Assembly (NCBI GenBank): GCA_948330435.1
Contig: CAOJBY010000022.1
Coordinates: 1-63,836, forward strand
Direction of reading: 5' to 3'
Source of the DNA: an uncultured Lachnoclostridium sp.
Lineage (GTDB): Bacteria; Bacillota; Clostridia; Lachnospirales; Lachnospiraceae
Length of the DNA stretch: 63,836 nucleotides
The notes under the pieces were generated by a model. It was given only the letters and a program-made list of their open reading frames with translations. It had not been told where the DNA came from and did not search any database. How positions within the stretch are numbered: the stretch's first letter is position 1; every line of letters begins with the position of its first letter. Shown piece by piece: positions 25,384-33,739 of this stretch. Made by a program: the position numbers and the translations under genes.

Positions 25384-26310
25384 TTGAAGCATATGGGAAA
25401 GACTTTGCTTGGCATATTGCTGGCGGTACTCTTGCTGACAGGCATAAAAAATGAATATGCACGGTTTCTGCCCGTATCCTCCTATGGAATGCAGGCGGCT
25501 ATCGGGAAGAAATCCGTAGACCACCTTTTCATTGGTTCTTCCATGTTTCGTCAGGGGCTTTCCATTGATGTGTTGGAGGAGGAACTGGAGGGAAGTGTCT
25601 ATATTCTTTCCTACAATGGTAATCAGCCAGCTTTTATGGCAATGGAGCTGGAATATATGCTGAAAGAAGGATTGGAGGTCGGCACACTCTATGTAGATCT
25701 CTATCCTTATACGGCAGCGGCTACTCCCTGGATCAGTGATACAAAGATTCTGCTGGATACGGATCTGGGATTTAAGATAGACGCATGGGAGTTGATGGCA
25801 GCCAATAATGATACAAAATTTTTAGACTTTTATGAGCTGTTTGTCACAGCCAATAATGAGCAGCTTTTGACTTACCCTATTCATAACCGTCTGGTATCGG
25901 CACAGTTTCGTAATGGCGGAAACATTCTGACACCGGGAGGGCAGACGAAAGAACATCTGGATTCTCTGGGAATGCTTGGAGGGCGTGAGGGGATACAGGA
26001 GACACAGATGGAGGGATACAAGAAGATCCTGGAGCTTGCAGAGGACCATGGAATCAGGGTATGCTTTATAGAAACGCCTAAATATGAGCGGATGTATCAA
26101 GATGCGGATTACATGGGGCTTTATGAAGAATGCACCAAAGAGGTTCGGAAGCTGACAGAAGCAGATGTGAAAGATACAAGCCTTATCCTGGCAGAGGAAT
26201 TAGGATTTGACTTTAGCGAGCCGGCCTGTTTTCAGGATTTGATTCATTTGTCTACAGAAGGGCGTACGCTTTACACAAGACTTTTGTGTGAAAGATTAGC
26301 AGAACTTTAA
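25384..26310 (+). CDS. SGNH-like membrane-anchored protein, partner of MBOAT
   Basis: About 308 residues. One N-terminal signal anchor (residues 5-22) is followed by an extracytoplasmic domain. The motif DHLFIGSSMFRQGLS near residue 48 supplies a candidate nucleophilic serine, and DLIHLSTEGRTLYTRL near the C-terminus supplies an Asp-x-x-His pair, as in AlgJ/AlgX/DltD-type acyl-transfer partners. The start is TTG 25384, with GGAGG eight bases upstream, rather than the GTG at 25375. It lies directly behind the MBOAT gene. The family is inferred from these motifs and context; similarity outside them is weak. Confidence 0.68.
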   Translation: MKHMGKTLLGILLAVLLLTGIKNEYARFLPVSSYGMQAAIGKKSVDHLFIGSSMFRQGLSIDVLEEELEGSVYILSYNGNQPAFMAMELEYMLKEGLEVGTLYVDLYPYTAAATPWISDTKILLDTDLGFKIDAWELMAANNDTKFLDFYELFVTANNEQLLTYPIHNRLVSAQFRNGGNILTPGGQTKEHLDSLGMLGGREGIQETQMEGYKKILELAEDHGIRVCFIETPKYERMYQDADYMGLYEECTKEVRKLTEADVKDTSLILAEELGFDFSEPACFQDLIHLSTEGRTLYTRLLCERLAEL

Positions 26311-26353
26311 TGAGAATTGGAACTGTCAAAGGAAAGAGGAAAGAGCAGGAAAT

Positions 26354-27523
26354 ATGGGAAAAGCAAAGGAAAAGCTACAATATATTGATGGATTAAAGGG
26401 TATTGGTGCTTTGATGGTATATCTCTGCCATTTTGTATTTGCCTTTTATTATGCTGCTTACACACTTTTGCCGGAACATGTGAATACCAGGACGGGAGTT
26501 GAGATCCTGATAGGGAAGACGCCATTGAATTTCTTTTACAATGGGAATGGGGCAGTGTGTCTCTTTTTGGTATTCAGTGGATTTGTACTTTGTCTGTCCT
26601 ATTTTCAGACACGGGATCGGTCCAGATTGAAGACCAGTGCTTTTAAGCGGTATTTTCGATTGATGCCCGTGATTCTGGCAGTGAATATATTAATTTCTAT
26701 TTTGATGAGCTTCGGTTTGTATAGAAATAATGAGGTGGCAACTCTTACAAAATCGATTCCATGGTTTCAGGGGTTTAATCAGTTTGAACCCAGTCTTTTT
26801 GGAATGCTCTATGAGAGCCTTTTCGGGTGTTTTATAAGGGGTAGTAATGATTATAATGGTGTGCTTTGGACCATTCCTTATTTATTCTGGGGAGCTTTGC
26901 TTATATACCTGGCAGAATATTTGGTAGGTGAAAACAGGCTGCGCTATATTACTTATGCTGTCATGATTCTTGTGTCTCTAAAAACAGACATTTATTTTGC
27001 TGGAATCTTTTTAGGCTTTGTACTTTGCGACTTTTTTAGCACTCAGGAAAAGCTGGTTCGACTATATCGGAGATTCCAATTGATCCCCTTGCTGGTGTTC
27101 TTGCTGGGATTTTATCTGACCTCCTATCCATCTATTGGAACAGAATTACCCGGCACTATCTACAGATTCCTGCCTGCTGCTTATACGGTGATTTATCATA
27201 TTGCGGGAGCTTTCTTTTTGACAGCCGGAGTATTGGGCTGTAACTGGCTACAGAGATTTTTTTCCGGAAAAGTTTTTTTGTATCTGGGGAAAATGTCGTA
27301 TTCTCTCTATCTTCTTCATTTTCCGGTAATTGCTGTATTTTCCTGTTGGTTCTTTCTGAAATTTGTGGGAAGGATAGGTTATGGTTTGACAGTAGGACTT
27401 GACTTTGTATTGACAACGCTATTGGTACTGATATTATCAGCTTTAAGCAATCGATATCTGGAGCCTGCAGGGGTATGGATGGAGAAATGTATTGAAAAAT
27501 GGCTGAACCGGAAAAGGGTATAG
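26354..27523 (+). CDS. Acyltransferase 3 family membrane protein
   Basis: 389 residues with about ten helices. YIDGLKGIGALMVYLCHFVF at the start includes the conserved histidine, GAVCLFLVFSGFVLCLSY and SAFKRYFRLMPVILAV follow, and YLGKMSYSLYLLHFPVIA is near the end, all normal for the OafA/YrhL group. Members acetylate or succinylate surface sugars. It forms part of a run of surface-acylation genes with the MBOAT and SGNH-like genes before it and another acyltransferase after it. The acceptor is unknown. Confidence 0.87.
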   Translation: MGKAKEKLQYIDGLKGIGALMVYLCHFVFAFYYAAYTLLPEHVNTRTGVEILIGKTPLNFFYNGNGAVCLFLVFSGFVLCLSYFQTRDRSRLKTSAFKRYFRLMPVILAVNILISILMSFGLYRNNEVATLTKSIPWFQGFNQFEPSLFGMLYESLFGCFIRGSNDYNGVLWTIPYLFWGALLIYLAEYLVGENRLRYITYAVMILVSLKTDIYFAGIFLGFVLCDFFSTQEKLVRLYRRFQLIPLLVFLLGFYLTSYPSIGTELPGTIYRFLPAAYTVIYHIAGAFFLTAGVLGCNWLQRFFSGKVFLYLGKMSYSLYLLHFPVIAVFSCWFFLKFVGRIGYGLTVGLDFVLTTLLVLILSALSNRYLEPAGVWMEKCIEKWLNRKRV

Positions 27524-27582
27524 AAGATTGCCTGTGAAACCGGAAAAGAGGCAGAAAGCTTGATGGAGTGAGGAGAGGAGAA

Positions 27583-28506
27583 ATGGAAAAGCAAAGGATT
27601 CTTTGGATGGATATAGCCAAAGCGTTTGGAATATTGATTGTGCTGATTGTTCACAGCGGCATCAGCCTGGGGCCGGTAACCTTTCTGGGAGGCATGTTTT
27701 ATATGCCGGTGTTTTTTGTGCTGGCAGGCATGACCTTTAAAAGGAGAGAGGGAGAGAACTTTGGTATTTTCATGAAGAAAAAAGCCCGGCGTCTTTTGGT
27801 CCCTTATTTTGGATACAATTTGTTTCTGTTTCTGTTCTTTTTTCTAAAAGATAGCTTTCTTGCGGGAAAAGTTACTTCTGAATCTTTTTTCCCTTTGGCG
27901 GGAATTTTATATTCCCGCAATTGCCTTTTCAGGATAGAAACAGCAAACAATATATATTTTATGCAGATCCTGAATGCACCTACCTGGTTTTTGACTGGCT
28001 TATTTGTAAGCCTTATGGTATTTTGGGTGTTGATGAGGGCAAGTGAAGGGGAGAATCGTAAGCTTTGTGCTATGAATGGAGTGGTACTGCTTCTTGCTGT
28101 TCTTTTGCATTACCTTTGCCCGGTTCTTTTGCCCTGGAGTATAGACTGTGCTTTGTATGCGGTATCCTTTTTGACTTTTGGAAAGATTGCGTCAGAGCAT
28201 GGACTGGTGGAAAGATTTTACAAAAAACCCTTGATCATATTGCTTCTGCTGATAGCTTTTACAGGATTATCTTTGATGAATGGAAATGTAAATATGTCTG
28301 TAGCAGAATATGGACATTCTATGATTTTATATCTGGCAGTTGGATGTCTGGGAACCTTGCTTTGTCTGGAGACGGCACTTTTCCTGGAAAAGCATACCAG
28401 GCTTCTCGCAAAAGGAGGAGCCTGGCTTGGTCAGCATACGATGCCGGTGTTATGTTTGCACTTGTTTGTATATTCAGTGCTGGGAAAGCTTCTGGGAATG
28501 TTCTAA
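27583..28506 (+). CDS. Acyltransferase 3 family membrane protein (short form)
   Basis: About 307 residues, ten helices. RILWMDIAKAFGILIVLIVH supplies the family's first-helix histidine, followed by MFYMPVFFVLAGMTFKR, KKKARRLLVPYFGYNL and the closing HTMPVLCLHLFVYS. The start is ATG 27583, behind AGGAGAGGAG, not the GTG 15 bases earlier. Its last 33 bases overlap the 3' end of the TagF-like gene on the other strand. It resembles the fucose 4-O-acetylase-like branch of the family, but the acceptor is not determinable. Confidence 0.85.
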   Translation: MEKQRILWMDIAKAFGILIVLIVHSGISLGPVTFLGGMFYMPVFFVLAGMTFKRREGENFGIFMKKKARRLLVPYFGYNLFLFLFFFLKDSFLAGKVTSESFFPLAGILYSRNCLFRIETANNIYFMQILNAPTWFLTGLFVSLMVFWVLMRASEGENRKLCAMNGVVLLLAVLLHYLCPVLLPWSIDCALYAVSFLTFGKIASEHGLVERFYKKPLIILLLLIAFTGLSLMNGNVNMSVAEYGHSMILYLAVGCLGTLLCLETALFLEKHTRLLAKGGAWLGQHTMPVLCLHLFVYSVLGKLLGMF

Positions 28507-29640
28507 AATCACATCAGCCACGGCTTCTGATGCATGGCCTCCTTCAAAGAATTGCATCCAGTCGCAGAAAGCCTTGCATCCGCACTTGTATTTTTCTTCA
28601 TCAAAGGTTTCGATTTGCTGCATGAGTTCTATATTAGAAAAGGCCAGAGGCAGGGGCAGTTCTTTCAGATCGTAGTAATAACCCCGTTCCTGTTTTGCAT
28701 CCTCATAATCTTCAATATAAAGAAAGCCGGGACGTCCAATCATAACAAAATCAGTTATACAGCCGGAGTAATCGCTGATAATTACATCAGAGGCTGCTAA
28801 CAGATCCTGCATATTCCCATAGTTACTGGTATTTAGAATGCGATCTGTATAGGTGAGAGGATAGCTTTTTCGATCAATATTTGGATGTAAGCATACGAGT
28901 ACGGCCCATTTTCCGCCAAAGCGTTTCTCCAGAGAGATAAGAAGCTGTTCATAATCCAGCTTGTACATGTCAGTTTTGCGGCTTTCCCGAAAAGTAGGTG
29001 CATAGACTACAAACTTAATATCTTCGGGAAGCTTAAAATAACGTTGTACTTTTTCCCGGCAGATGGTCAGATCTTCAAAATAGGCATCGTACTTTGGCAG
29101 CCCTTTTTCTAAAATAGGGCCATCATACCAGAATGCGTTTCGGAAGCAATTGCTCTGCCATTTGCAGGAGGAAAGCATGAGATCGATATGTTTGGAATCG
29201 ATTTTGGCATAAGCAACATATTCCTTACTCAGTAATTCCTCACAATCCTTTTCTATTTTTTTGGGACCAGGTCCGCCATGGCAGGTCTGGATGTAGAATT
29301 GGCCAGGCCTTTTTTTGAAATAATATAATTTACGGGTGTTATCTACCCAGGTTCCGGCGGTGGCCATATGCCAGACGAAAGTGATGGTATTAGGCCGGAC
29401 GGGCAGAATTCCTTTGGGTAGATTATAATCGGAAGCGGATGTCCAGTAGAGTTTCCAGTTTTGTGTTCTCTTTAGAAGTTCTTCGGCGATATATTTCGGA
29501 TTATCACCATAGACACCACCGTTGAAATTGCTGAAGACAACTTTTTGTCTGTTCAGAGGAAACAGGGTAAAAATAGCCCAGCAAAATTTCAGCATGTTGC
29601 GATGCAGCCAGAGATATATGGGGAGTATAATTTTTTTCAT
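28474..29640 (-). CDS. CDP-glycerol glycerophosphotransferase family protein (TagB/TagF-like)
   Basis: 388 residues. A short hydrophobic N-terminus is followed by a GT-B-like domain: RQKVVFSNFNGGVYGDNPKY, a family-type IQTCHGGPGPKKI near residue 138, FVVYAPTFRES, LVCLHPNIDR and SDVIISDYSGCITDFVMIGRP near residue 310. These proteins add glycerol- or ribitol-phosphate to teichoic acids or surface glycans. It is transcribed against the sugar genes, overlapping the neighbouring acyltransferase by 33 bases at the 3' end. SD GGAGG stands before the ATG. No CDP-glycerol synthesis gene is in the window. Confidence 0.87.
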   Translation of the reverse strand: MKKIILPIYLWLHRNMLKFCWAIFTLFPLNRQKVVFSNFNGGVYGDNPKYIAEELLKRTQNWKLYWTSASDYNLPKGILPVRPNTITFVWHMATAGTWVDNTRKLYYFKKRPGQFYIQTCHGGPGPKKIEKDCEELLSKEYVAYAKIDSKHIDLMLSSCKWQSNCFRNAFWYDGPILEKGLPKYDAYFEDLTICREKVQRYFKLPEDIKFVVYAPTFRESRKTDMYKLDYEQLLISLEKRFGGKWAVLVCLHPNIDRKSYPLTYTDRILNTSNYGNMQDLLAASDVIISDYSGCITDFVMIGRPGFLYIEDYEDAKQERGYYYDLKELPLPLAFSNIELMQQIETFDEEKYKCGCKAFCDWMQFFEGGHASEAVADVILEHSQKLSQH

Positions 29641-29688
29641 AGAAAGGACCTCCGTATATGACTAACATAATATTAAAAAACTTCCCTT

Positions 29689-29717
29689 ATTTTAACATTT
29701 TGAGGAAAGATTGTGAA
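29689..29717 (-). promoter_or_regulatory. Likely promoter of the TagF-like gene
   Basis: On the minus strand TTCACA (29717-29712), 17 bases, then TAAAAT (29694-29689). It lies about 50 bases before the ATG at 29640, in the divergent region shared with rho. Confidence 0.5.
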
Positions 29718-29734
29718 GACATAAAAATAACTCT

Positions 29735-29762
29735 TTGATTTTTTGGAAAAATGTGTTATATT
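29735..29762 (+). promoter_or_regulatory. Likely rho promoter
   Basis: TTGATT (29735-29740), 16 bases, TATATT (29757-29762). It leaves a leader of about 180 bases before the rho ATG. The intergenic stretch 29641-29949 (309 bases) holds this promoter, the divergent one and the hairpin at 29913-29935; no gene is seen. Confidence 0.5.
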
Positions 29763-29912
29763 TGAGATTAAGATGGATGTCATCGATTGGTGGCATTGGG
29801 ATATAAGGATTTCTGATTCAAATTAGCCAAAGAATTCTGGCGGAGATTCCCAAGATAAATAAAAATGCTTCATGATAGATACGTTTTGGAGAAAAGCAGA
29901 ATGAGAAAATAG

Positions 29913-29935
29913 TCCGGTTAAAAACGAAGACCGGA
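29913..29935 (+). promoter_or_regulatory. Small hairpin in the rho leader next to the SD
   Basis: TCCGGT (29913-29918) and ACCGGA (29930-29935) form a perfect 6-bp stem ending just before the AGGAGG of rho. It could influence initiation. Rho is known to be autoregulated in several bacteria, but nothing here proves that for this leader. Confidence 0.4.
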
Positions 29936-29949
29936 ACAGGAGGACTAGA

Positions 29950-31326
29950 ATGACGAGAGAGCAGTATGAATCCCTTCCGCTTTCGGAACTTAAGGAAATT
30001 GCGAAAGCAAGAAGCCTGAAAGGGACCTCTACAATGAAAAAAAGAGATCTGATTCAGCTGATGGTAGACAAGGATGAGGAGGGAAAGACTCAGAATCCAG
30101 TAGAGAAGCCAGAGAGAACAGAACGTGTGGAACGAGCGGACAGGCCAGAGCGTTCAGAACGATCTGAGCGACCTGGGAATCAGGATATGTCTCAACTGGA
30201 CAGCGGACAGGTTGCCAATGGAATTTTGGAGGTTCTGGCAGATGGCTACGGCTTTATCCGCAGTGCCAATTATCTTCCGGGAGAAAATGACATTTACATT
30301 AATCCGGCGATGATTCGCCGTTATAATTTGAAGACCGGGGACATCCTCTGCGGAAATATTAAGATACGCAGCCAGACAGAGAAGTTTGCGGCCCTTCTTT
30401 ACTTAAAGACCGTGAATGGATATCGCCCCGAGGAGGCGGCAAGAAGGAGAAGCTTCGAAGATTTGACCCCAATCTTTCCAAATTCCAGAATTCATCTGGA
30501 ACGTCCGGGTGGAAGTATGGCTATGCGGATTATGGATCTTATCTCACCTATTGGCAAAGGACAGAGGGGAATGATTGTATCTCCGCCGAAAGCGGGTAAG
30601 ACAACCCTTTTAAAGGATGTGGCTAAATCAATTACAAAAAATCATCCGGAGATGCAGCTTTTGATTCTCCTGATAGATGAGCGCCCGGAAGAGGTTACGG
30701 ATATTCGTGAGGCCATTGCGGGCCCCAATGTGGAGGTTATCTACTCCACTTTCGATGAACTTCCGGAGCATCATAAACGAGTATCAGAGATGGTAATTGA
30801 ACGGGCTAAGCGTTTGGTGGAGCATAAAAAGGATGTGGTAATTCTTCTTGATAGCATTACAAGGCTTGCCAGGGCTTATAACCTGACAGTTCCTCCCAGT
30901 GGACGTACGCTTTCCGGAGGTTTGGATCCGGCGGCATTGCATATGCCAAAGCGATTCTTTGGTGCGGCGAGAAATATGCGGGAGGGAGGCAGCCTGACGA
31001 TCCTGGCTACAGCACTGGTGGAGACCGGCAGTAAGATGGATGATGTGATTTACGAGGAATTTAAAGGTACTGGCAATATGGAACTGGTGTTGAACCGGAA
31101 GCTTCAGGAGAAACGGGTATTTCCGGCTGTTGACATTCCAAAGTCCAGCACACGTCGGGAGGACCTGCTGCTTGTTCCGGAGGAGCTGGAAGCCATTGAC
31201 ACGGTGCGCAAGGGATTAAATGGTTTGAAAGCGGACGAAGCAGTAGAGAATATCCTGAATCTCTTTGCCCGCACTCGAAATAACAATGAATTTGTGCAGA
31301 CCGCCAAAAAGACAAAGTTCATTTAA
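29950..31326 (+). CDS. rho: Transcription termination factor Rho
   Basis: 458 residues, an RNA-dependent hexameric ATPase that ends transcription. Residues 1-45 form the Rho N-terminal helical domain (LPLSELKEIAKARSLKGTST, MKKRDLIQLM). Residues about 52-80 are a low-complexity insert with repeated P-E-R and S-E-R units. The cold-shock-like RNA-binding domain follows (GILEVLADGYGFIRSANYLP). The ATPase core has Walker A SPPKAGKTTLLKD near 215 and LLIDERPEEVTD. R-G-x-T-like P/Q/R-loop sequences (SGGLDPAALHMPKRFFGAARN) are present. It starts the rho - rpmE - DUF1385 - prmC - prfA block typical of Clostridia. Confidence 0.97.
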   Translation: MTREQYESLPLSELKEIAKARSLKGTSTMKKRDLIQLMVDKDEEGKTQNPVEKPERTERVERADRPERSERSERPGNQDMSQLDSGQVANGILEVLADGYGFIRSANYLPGENDIYINPAMIRRYNLKTGDILCGNIKIRSQTEKFAALLYLKTVNGYRPEEAARRRSFEDLTPIFPNSRIHLERPGGSMAMRIMDLISPIGKGQRGMIVSPPKAGKTTLLKDVAKSITKNHPEMQLLILLIDERPEEVTDIREAIAGPNVEVIYSTFDELPEHHKRVSEMVIERAKRLVEHKKDVVILLDSITRLARAYNLTVPPSGRTLSGGLDPAALHMPKRFFGAARNMREGGSLTILATALVETGSKMDDVIYEEFKGTGNMELVLNRKLQEKRVFPAVDIPKSSTRREDLLLVPEELEAIDTVRKGLNGLKADEAVENILNLFARTRNNNEFVQTAKKTKFI

Positions 31327-31332
31327 AAATGC

Positions 31333-31361
31333 TTGAAATATAATTTTTTATGTGATATACT
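31333..31361 (+). promoter_or_regulatory. Promoter of rpmE with a structured leader
   Basis: TTGAAA (31333-31338), exactly 17 bases, TATACT (31356-31361), just after the rho stop. It leaves an mRNA leader of about 130 bases before rpmE. The leader contains a CTGCA/TGCAG hairpin near 31390-31405. Leaders of r-protein genes are often autoregulatory, so one for L31 is possible but not demonstrated. Confidence 0.6.
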
Positions 31362-31501
31362 TTATAAGCTGTCTGTATTGACAAGGAACTGCAGGGACTT
31401 GCAGGGATAGCTCAGGGAAACTTGCTGTGGAAGTATCGGAGCAGTATTGACTGAGAATTGAGAGGCAGAAGTTCACAAATAAGAATGAAGAGGTGAAAAT
31501 C

Positions 31502-31705
31502 ATGAAAGAAGGAATCCATCCGGCGTATTATCAGGCAACCGTAACCTGCAACTGTGGTAACACATTTGTAACAGGCTCTACAAAGAAAGATATCCATGTT
31601 GAAATCTGTTCCAAGTGTCACTCATTTTACACAGGACAGCAGAAAGCAGCAGCGGCTCGGGGACGTATTGATAAGTTCAATCGTAAATATGGTATTAACA
31701 AATAA
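31502..31705 (+). CDS. rpmE: 50S ribosomal protein L31, zinc-binding type
   Basis: 67 residues. Cysteines 16, 18, 36 and 39 (CNCG and CSKC) form the zinc site that marks the C+ form. The opening KEGIHPAYYQATVTC and the end FNRKYGI are conserved. GAGGTG precedes the ATG at 31502; an in-frame GTG nine bases upstream overlaps that SD and is not used. A terminator hairpin follows. Confidence 0.97.
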   Translation: MKEGIHPAYYQATVTCNCGNTFVTGSTKKDIHVEICSKCHSFYTGQQKAAAARGRIDKFNRKYGINK

Positions 31706-31721
31706 GAACGTGTATGTAAGT

Positions 31722-31754
31722 CAGGGGTGAGGTTGGAAAATCTCGCCCTGTTTT
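31722..31754 (+). terminator. Intrinsic terminator after rpmE
   Basis: CAGGGGTGAG pairs with CTCGCCCTG (one bulged G, one G-U pair) around a ten-base loop and is followed by TTTT. It separates rpmE from the DUF1385 gene that begins at 31797, though read-through is likely since no strong promoter is seen between them. Confidence 0.65.
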
Positions 31755-31796
31755 ACTATCTGGTAAAGTATGCAGATGGTATTACGGAGGAAGAAC

Positions 31797-32876
31797 ATGA
31801 AGAAAGCATGCAAATCTTCGGGAATCGGAGGTCAGGCCGTGCTGGAAGGCATCATGATGAAGAATCAGGAGGTCTATTCCATAGGTGTACGAAGGCCCGA
31901 CGGAGAGATTGAGGTAAATTTAAGCACCCATGAGGGGATTGGAAATAAAAAATTAAAAAAGATACCAATTATTCGGGGAGTAATTAATTTTGTGGATTCC
32001 CTTGTGCTTGGTATGAAGTGTCTAACTTTTTCCGCCAGCTTTTATGATGAGGAGGAGGGACAACCCTCCAAAGCAGATATGGCATTGCAGAAAGTTTTTA
32101 AGGATAAGGCGGAAAAGATTGTAATGGGAGTTACGGTGGCTTTTTCCATTGTAATGGCAATCGCTATTTTTATGATACTGCCTTATTATCTGGCTGATAT
32201 CTTGAGAGAGTATATTGTTTCGGATACGGTTCTGGCAATAGCAGAGGGGGCAATTCGACTGCTCCTGTTCATTGGATATGTGCTTTTAATCTCCAGGATG
32301 AAAGATATTCAGCGGGTTTTCCAGTATCATGGTGCAGAGCACAAATGCATTAATTGCATTGAGAAGGGGCTGGAACTGAAGGTGGAAAATGTACGAATCA
32401 GTTCCAAGCATCACAAGCGCTGCGGTACCAGCTTTATGCTGATTGTTATGGTGATTAGTATTATTTTCTTTATATTTATCCGTGTGGATTCTCCTATTTT
32501 ACGTGTAGTATACCGGGTGGCTCTGGTACCGGTGATTGCAGGAGTATCTTATGAATTCATTCGCTTTGCAGGGAACACGGACAATATCATTGTTCGTATC
32601 TTAAGTATACCAGGCATGTGGCTTCAGGCCCTTACTACAAAGGAGCCGGATGATGATATGATTGAGGTAGCTATTGCGGCTGTTGAAGCTGTATTTGACT
32701 GGCAGACTTATCAGGGAAGAGACCTGGAGGAAGAAGTTAGTGCAGAAGCACTGCCAGAGGAAGAATCTAAAACAGAAGTGCAGCCAGAGGAGGAAGCCAA
32801 GCCAGAAGAGGAAGCAGAAAAAAAAGAACTGGATGAGTTCCAGGATATTGAGGATATCCTGGAAGCAAAGGAGTGA
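31797..32876 (+). CDS. DUF1385 membrane protein
   Basis: About 359 residues. The family signature GIGGQAVLEGIMMKNQEVYSIGVR lies near the start, and YHGAEHKCINCIEKGLEL plus SSKHHKRCGTSFMLIV in the middle holds conserved histidines and cysteines that might bind metal. Four or more helices lie at about 120-145, 155-175, 215-240 and 245-265. The C-terminal 55 residues are a very acidic, low-complexity Glu-rich tail (EEEAKPEEEAEKKE). The function of the family is not known to me. The start ATG 31797 has GGAGG six bases upstream. It is translationally coupled to prmC by a GTGA overlap, the standard arrangement in Clostridia. Confidence 0.9.
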   Translation: MKKACKSSGIGGQAVLEGIMMKNQEVYSIGVRRPDGEIEVNLSTHEGIGNKKLKKIPIIRGVINFVDSLVLGMKCLTFSASFYDEEEGQPSKADMALQKVFKDKAEKIVMGVTVAFSIVMAIAIFMILPYYLADILREYIVSDTVLAIAEGAIRLLLFIGYVLLISRMKDIQRVFQYHGAEHKCINCIEKGLELKVENVRISSKHHKRCGTSFMLIVMVISIIFFIFIRVDSPILRVVYRVALVPVIAGVSYEFIRFAGNTDNIIVRILSIPGMWLQALTTKEPDDDMIEVAIAAVEAVFDWQTYQGRDLEEEVSAEALPEEESKTEVQPEEEAKPEEEAEKKELDEFQDIEDILEAKE

Positions 32877-33739
32877 CTCTGAAGGGAGCCTGTCTGTATG
32901 GAGAAAGAAGATTGGAGGAGGCAGGTGTTTCGGAGTTCAAACTGAATGCATGGCTTCTTTTGGAATATGTAAGTGGCAGAACCAGAAGCCATTATCTGGC
33001 TTATCCGGAAGAGGAACTTTCCCAAAAAGAAGAGCAGGATTTTCTTCGGGTATTAAAACTGCGGTGCAAAAGAATTCCTTTGCAATATATTACGGGTGTT
33101 CAGGAATTTATGGGTTATACTTTTACGGTGAATGATCGGGTACTAATTCCTCGCCAGGATACGGAACTTTTAGTAGAAGAGGTACTTAAATATTTAAAAC
33201 CAGGCATGCATTTTCTGGATCTTTGTACAGGTTCCGGCTGTATTCTTTTAAGTCTTTTGATGGAGTGCCCAAAGGCTTCGGGTATGGGAACGGATGTTTC
33301 TCCAAGGGCTTTGAGTGTTGCAAGGAAGAATCGGGAAAGCTTGGGACGGGAAGCCCTGTTGATTGAAAGTGATTTATTTGAACAGATAAACGGAACCTTT
33401 GATGTTATTGTTTCCAATCCGCCATACATCAGGAGTGGGGATATTTCGGAATTGATGGAAGAGGTTCGAAACTATGAGCCCTTGTCTGCACTAGACGGAC
33501 ATGAGGATGGGCTGTATTTCTATCGGAAAATTGCAATGGAAAGTCCCTCTTATTTGAAAGCGGGGGGGAGGCTGTATCTGGAGATTGGTTATGATCAGGG
33601 CCTTTCGGTTCCGAAGCTTTTAGAGGAACAGGGATTTTGTGAGATTGAGGTAAAGAAAGATTTAGCCGGACATGACCGGGTAGTGAAAGGGACTTATCCC
33701 GGATATTATGAAACGGGAATGGAGGAACAGAATGTTTGA
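32873..33739 (+). CDS. prmC: Peptide chain release factor N5-glutamine methyltransferase PrmC
   Basis: 288 residues. Methylates the glutamine of the GGQ motif in release factors, using S-adenosylmethionine. The N-terminal helical substrate domain is followed by the methyltransferase fold: FLDLCTGSGCILLSLL (SAM loop near residue 115) and SNPPYIRSGD with the catalytic NPPY at 182-185. The GTG start overlaps the DUF1385 stop. The next gene is prfA, its substrate, whose start it overlaps by 8 bases, a fitting operon link. Confidence 0.95.
   Translation: MTLKGACLYGERRLEEAGVSEFKLNAWLLLEYVSGRTRSHYLAYPEEELSQKEEQDFLRVLKLRCKRIPLQYITGVQEFMGYTFTVNDRVLIPRQDTELLVEEVLKYLKPGMHFLDLCTGSGCILLSLLMECPKASGMGTDVSPRALSVARKNRESLGREALLIESDLFEQINGTFDVIVSNPPYIRSGDISELMEEVRNYEPLSALDGHEDGLYFYRKIAMESPSYLKAGGRLYLEIGYDQGLSVPKLLEEQGFCEIEVKKDLAGHDRVVKGTYPGYYETGMEEQNV

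Noticed and set aside
28065..28675. Plus-strand frames of 186 and 111 residues at the 3' end of the acyltransferase gene
   Set aside because: Other-frame shadows of the acyltransferase and the TagF-like gene; rich in Trp, Cys and Ser as off-frame readings are.
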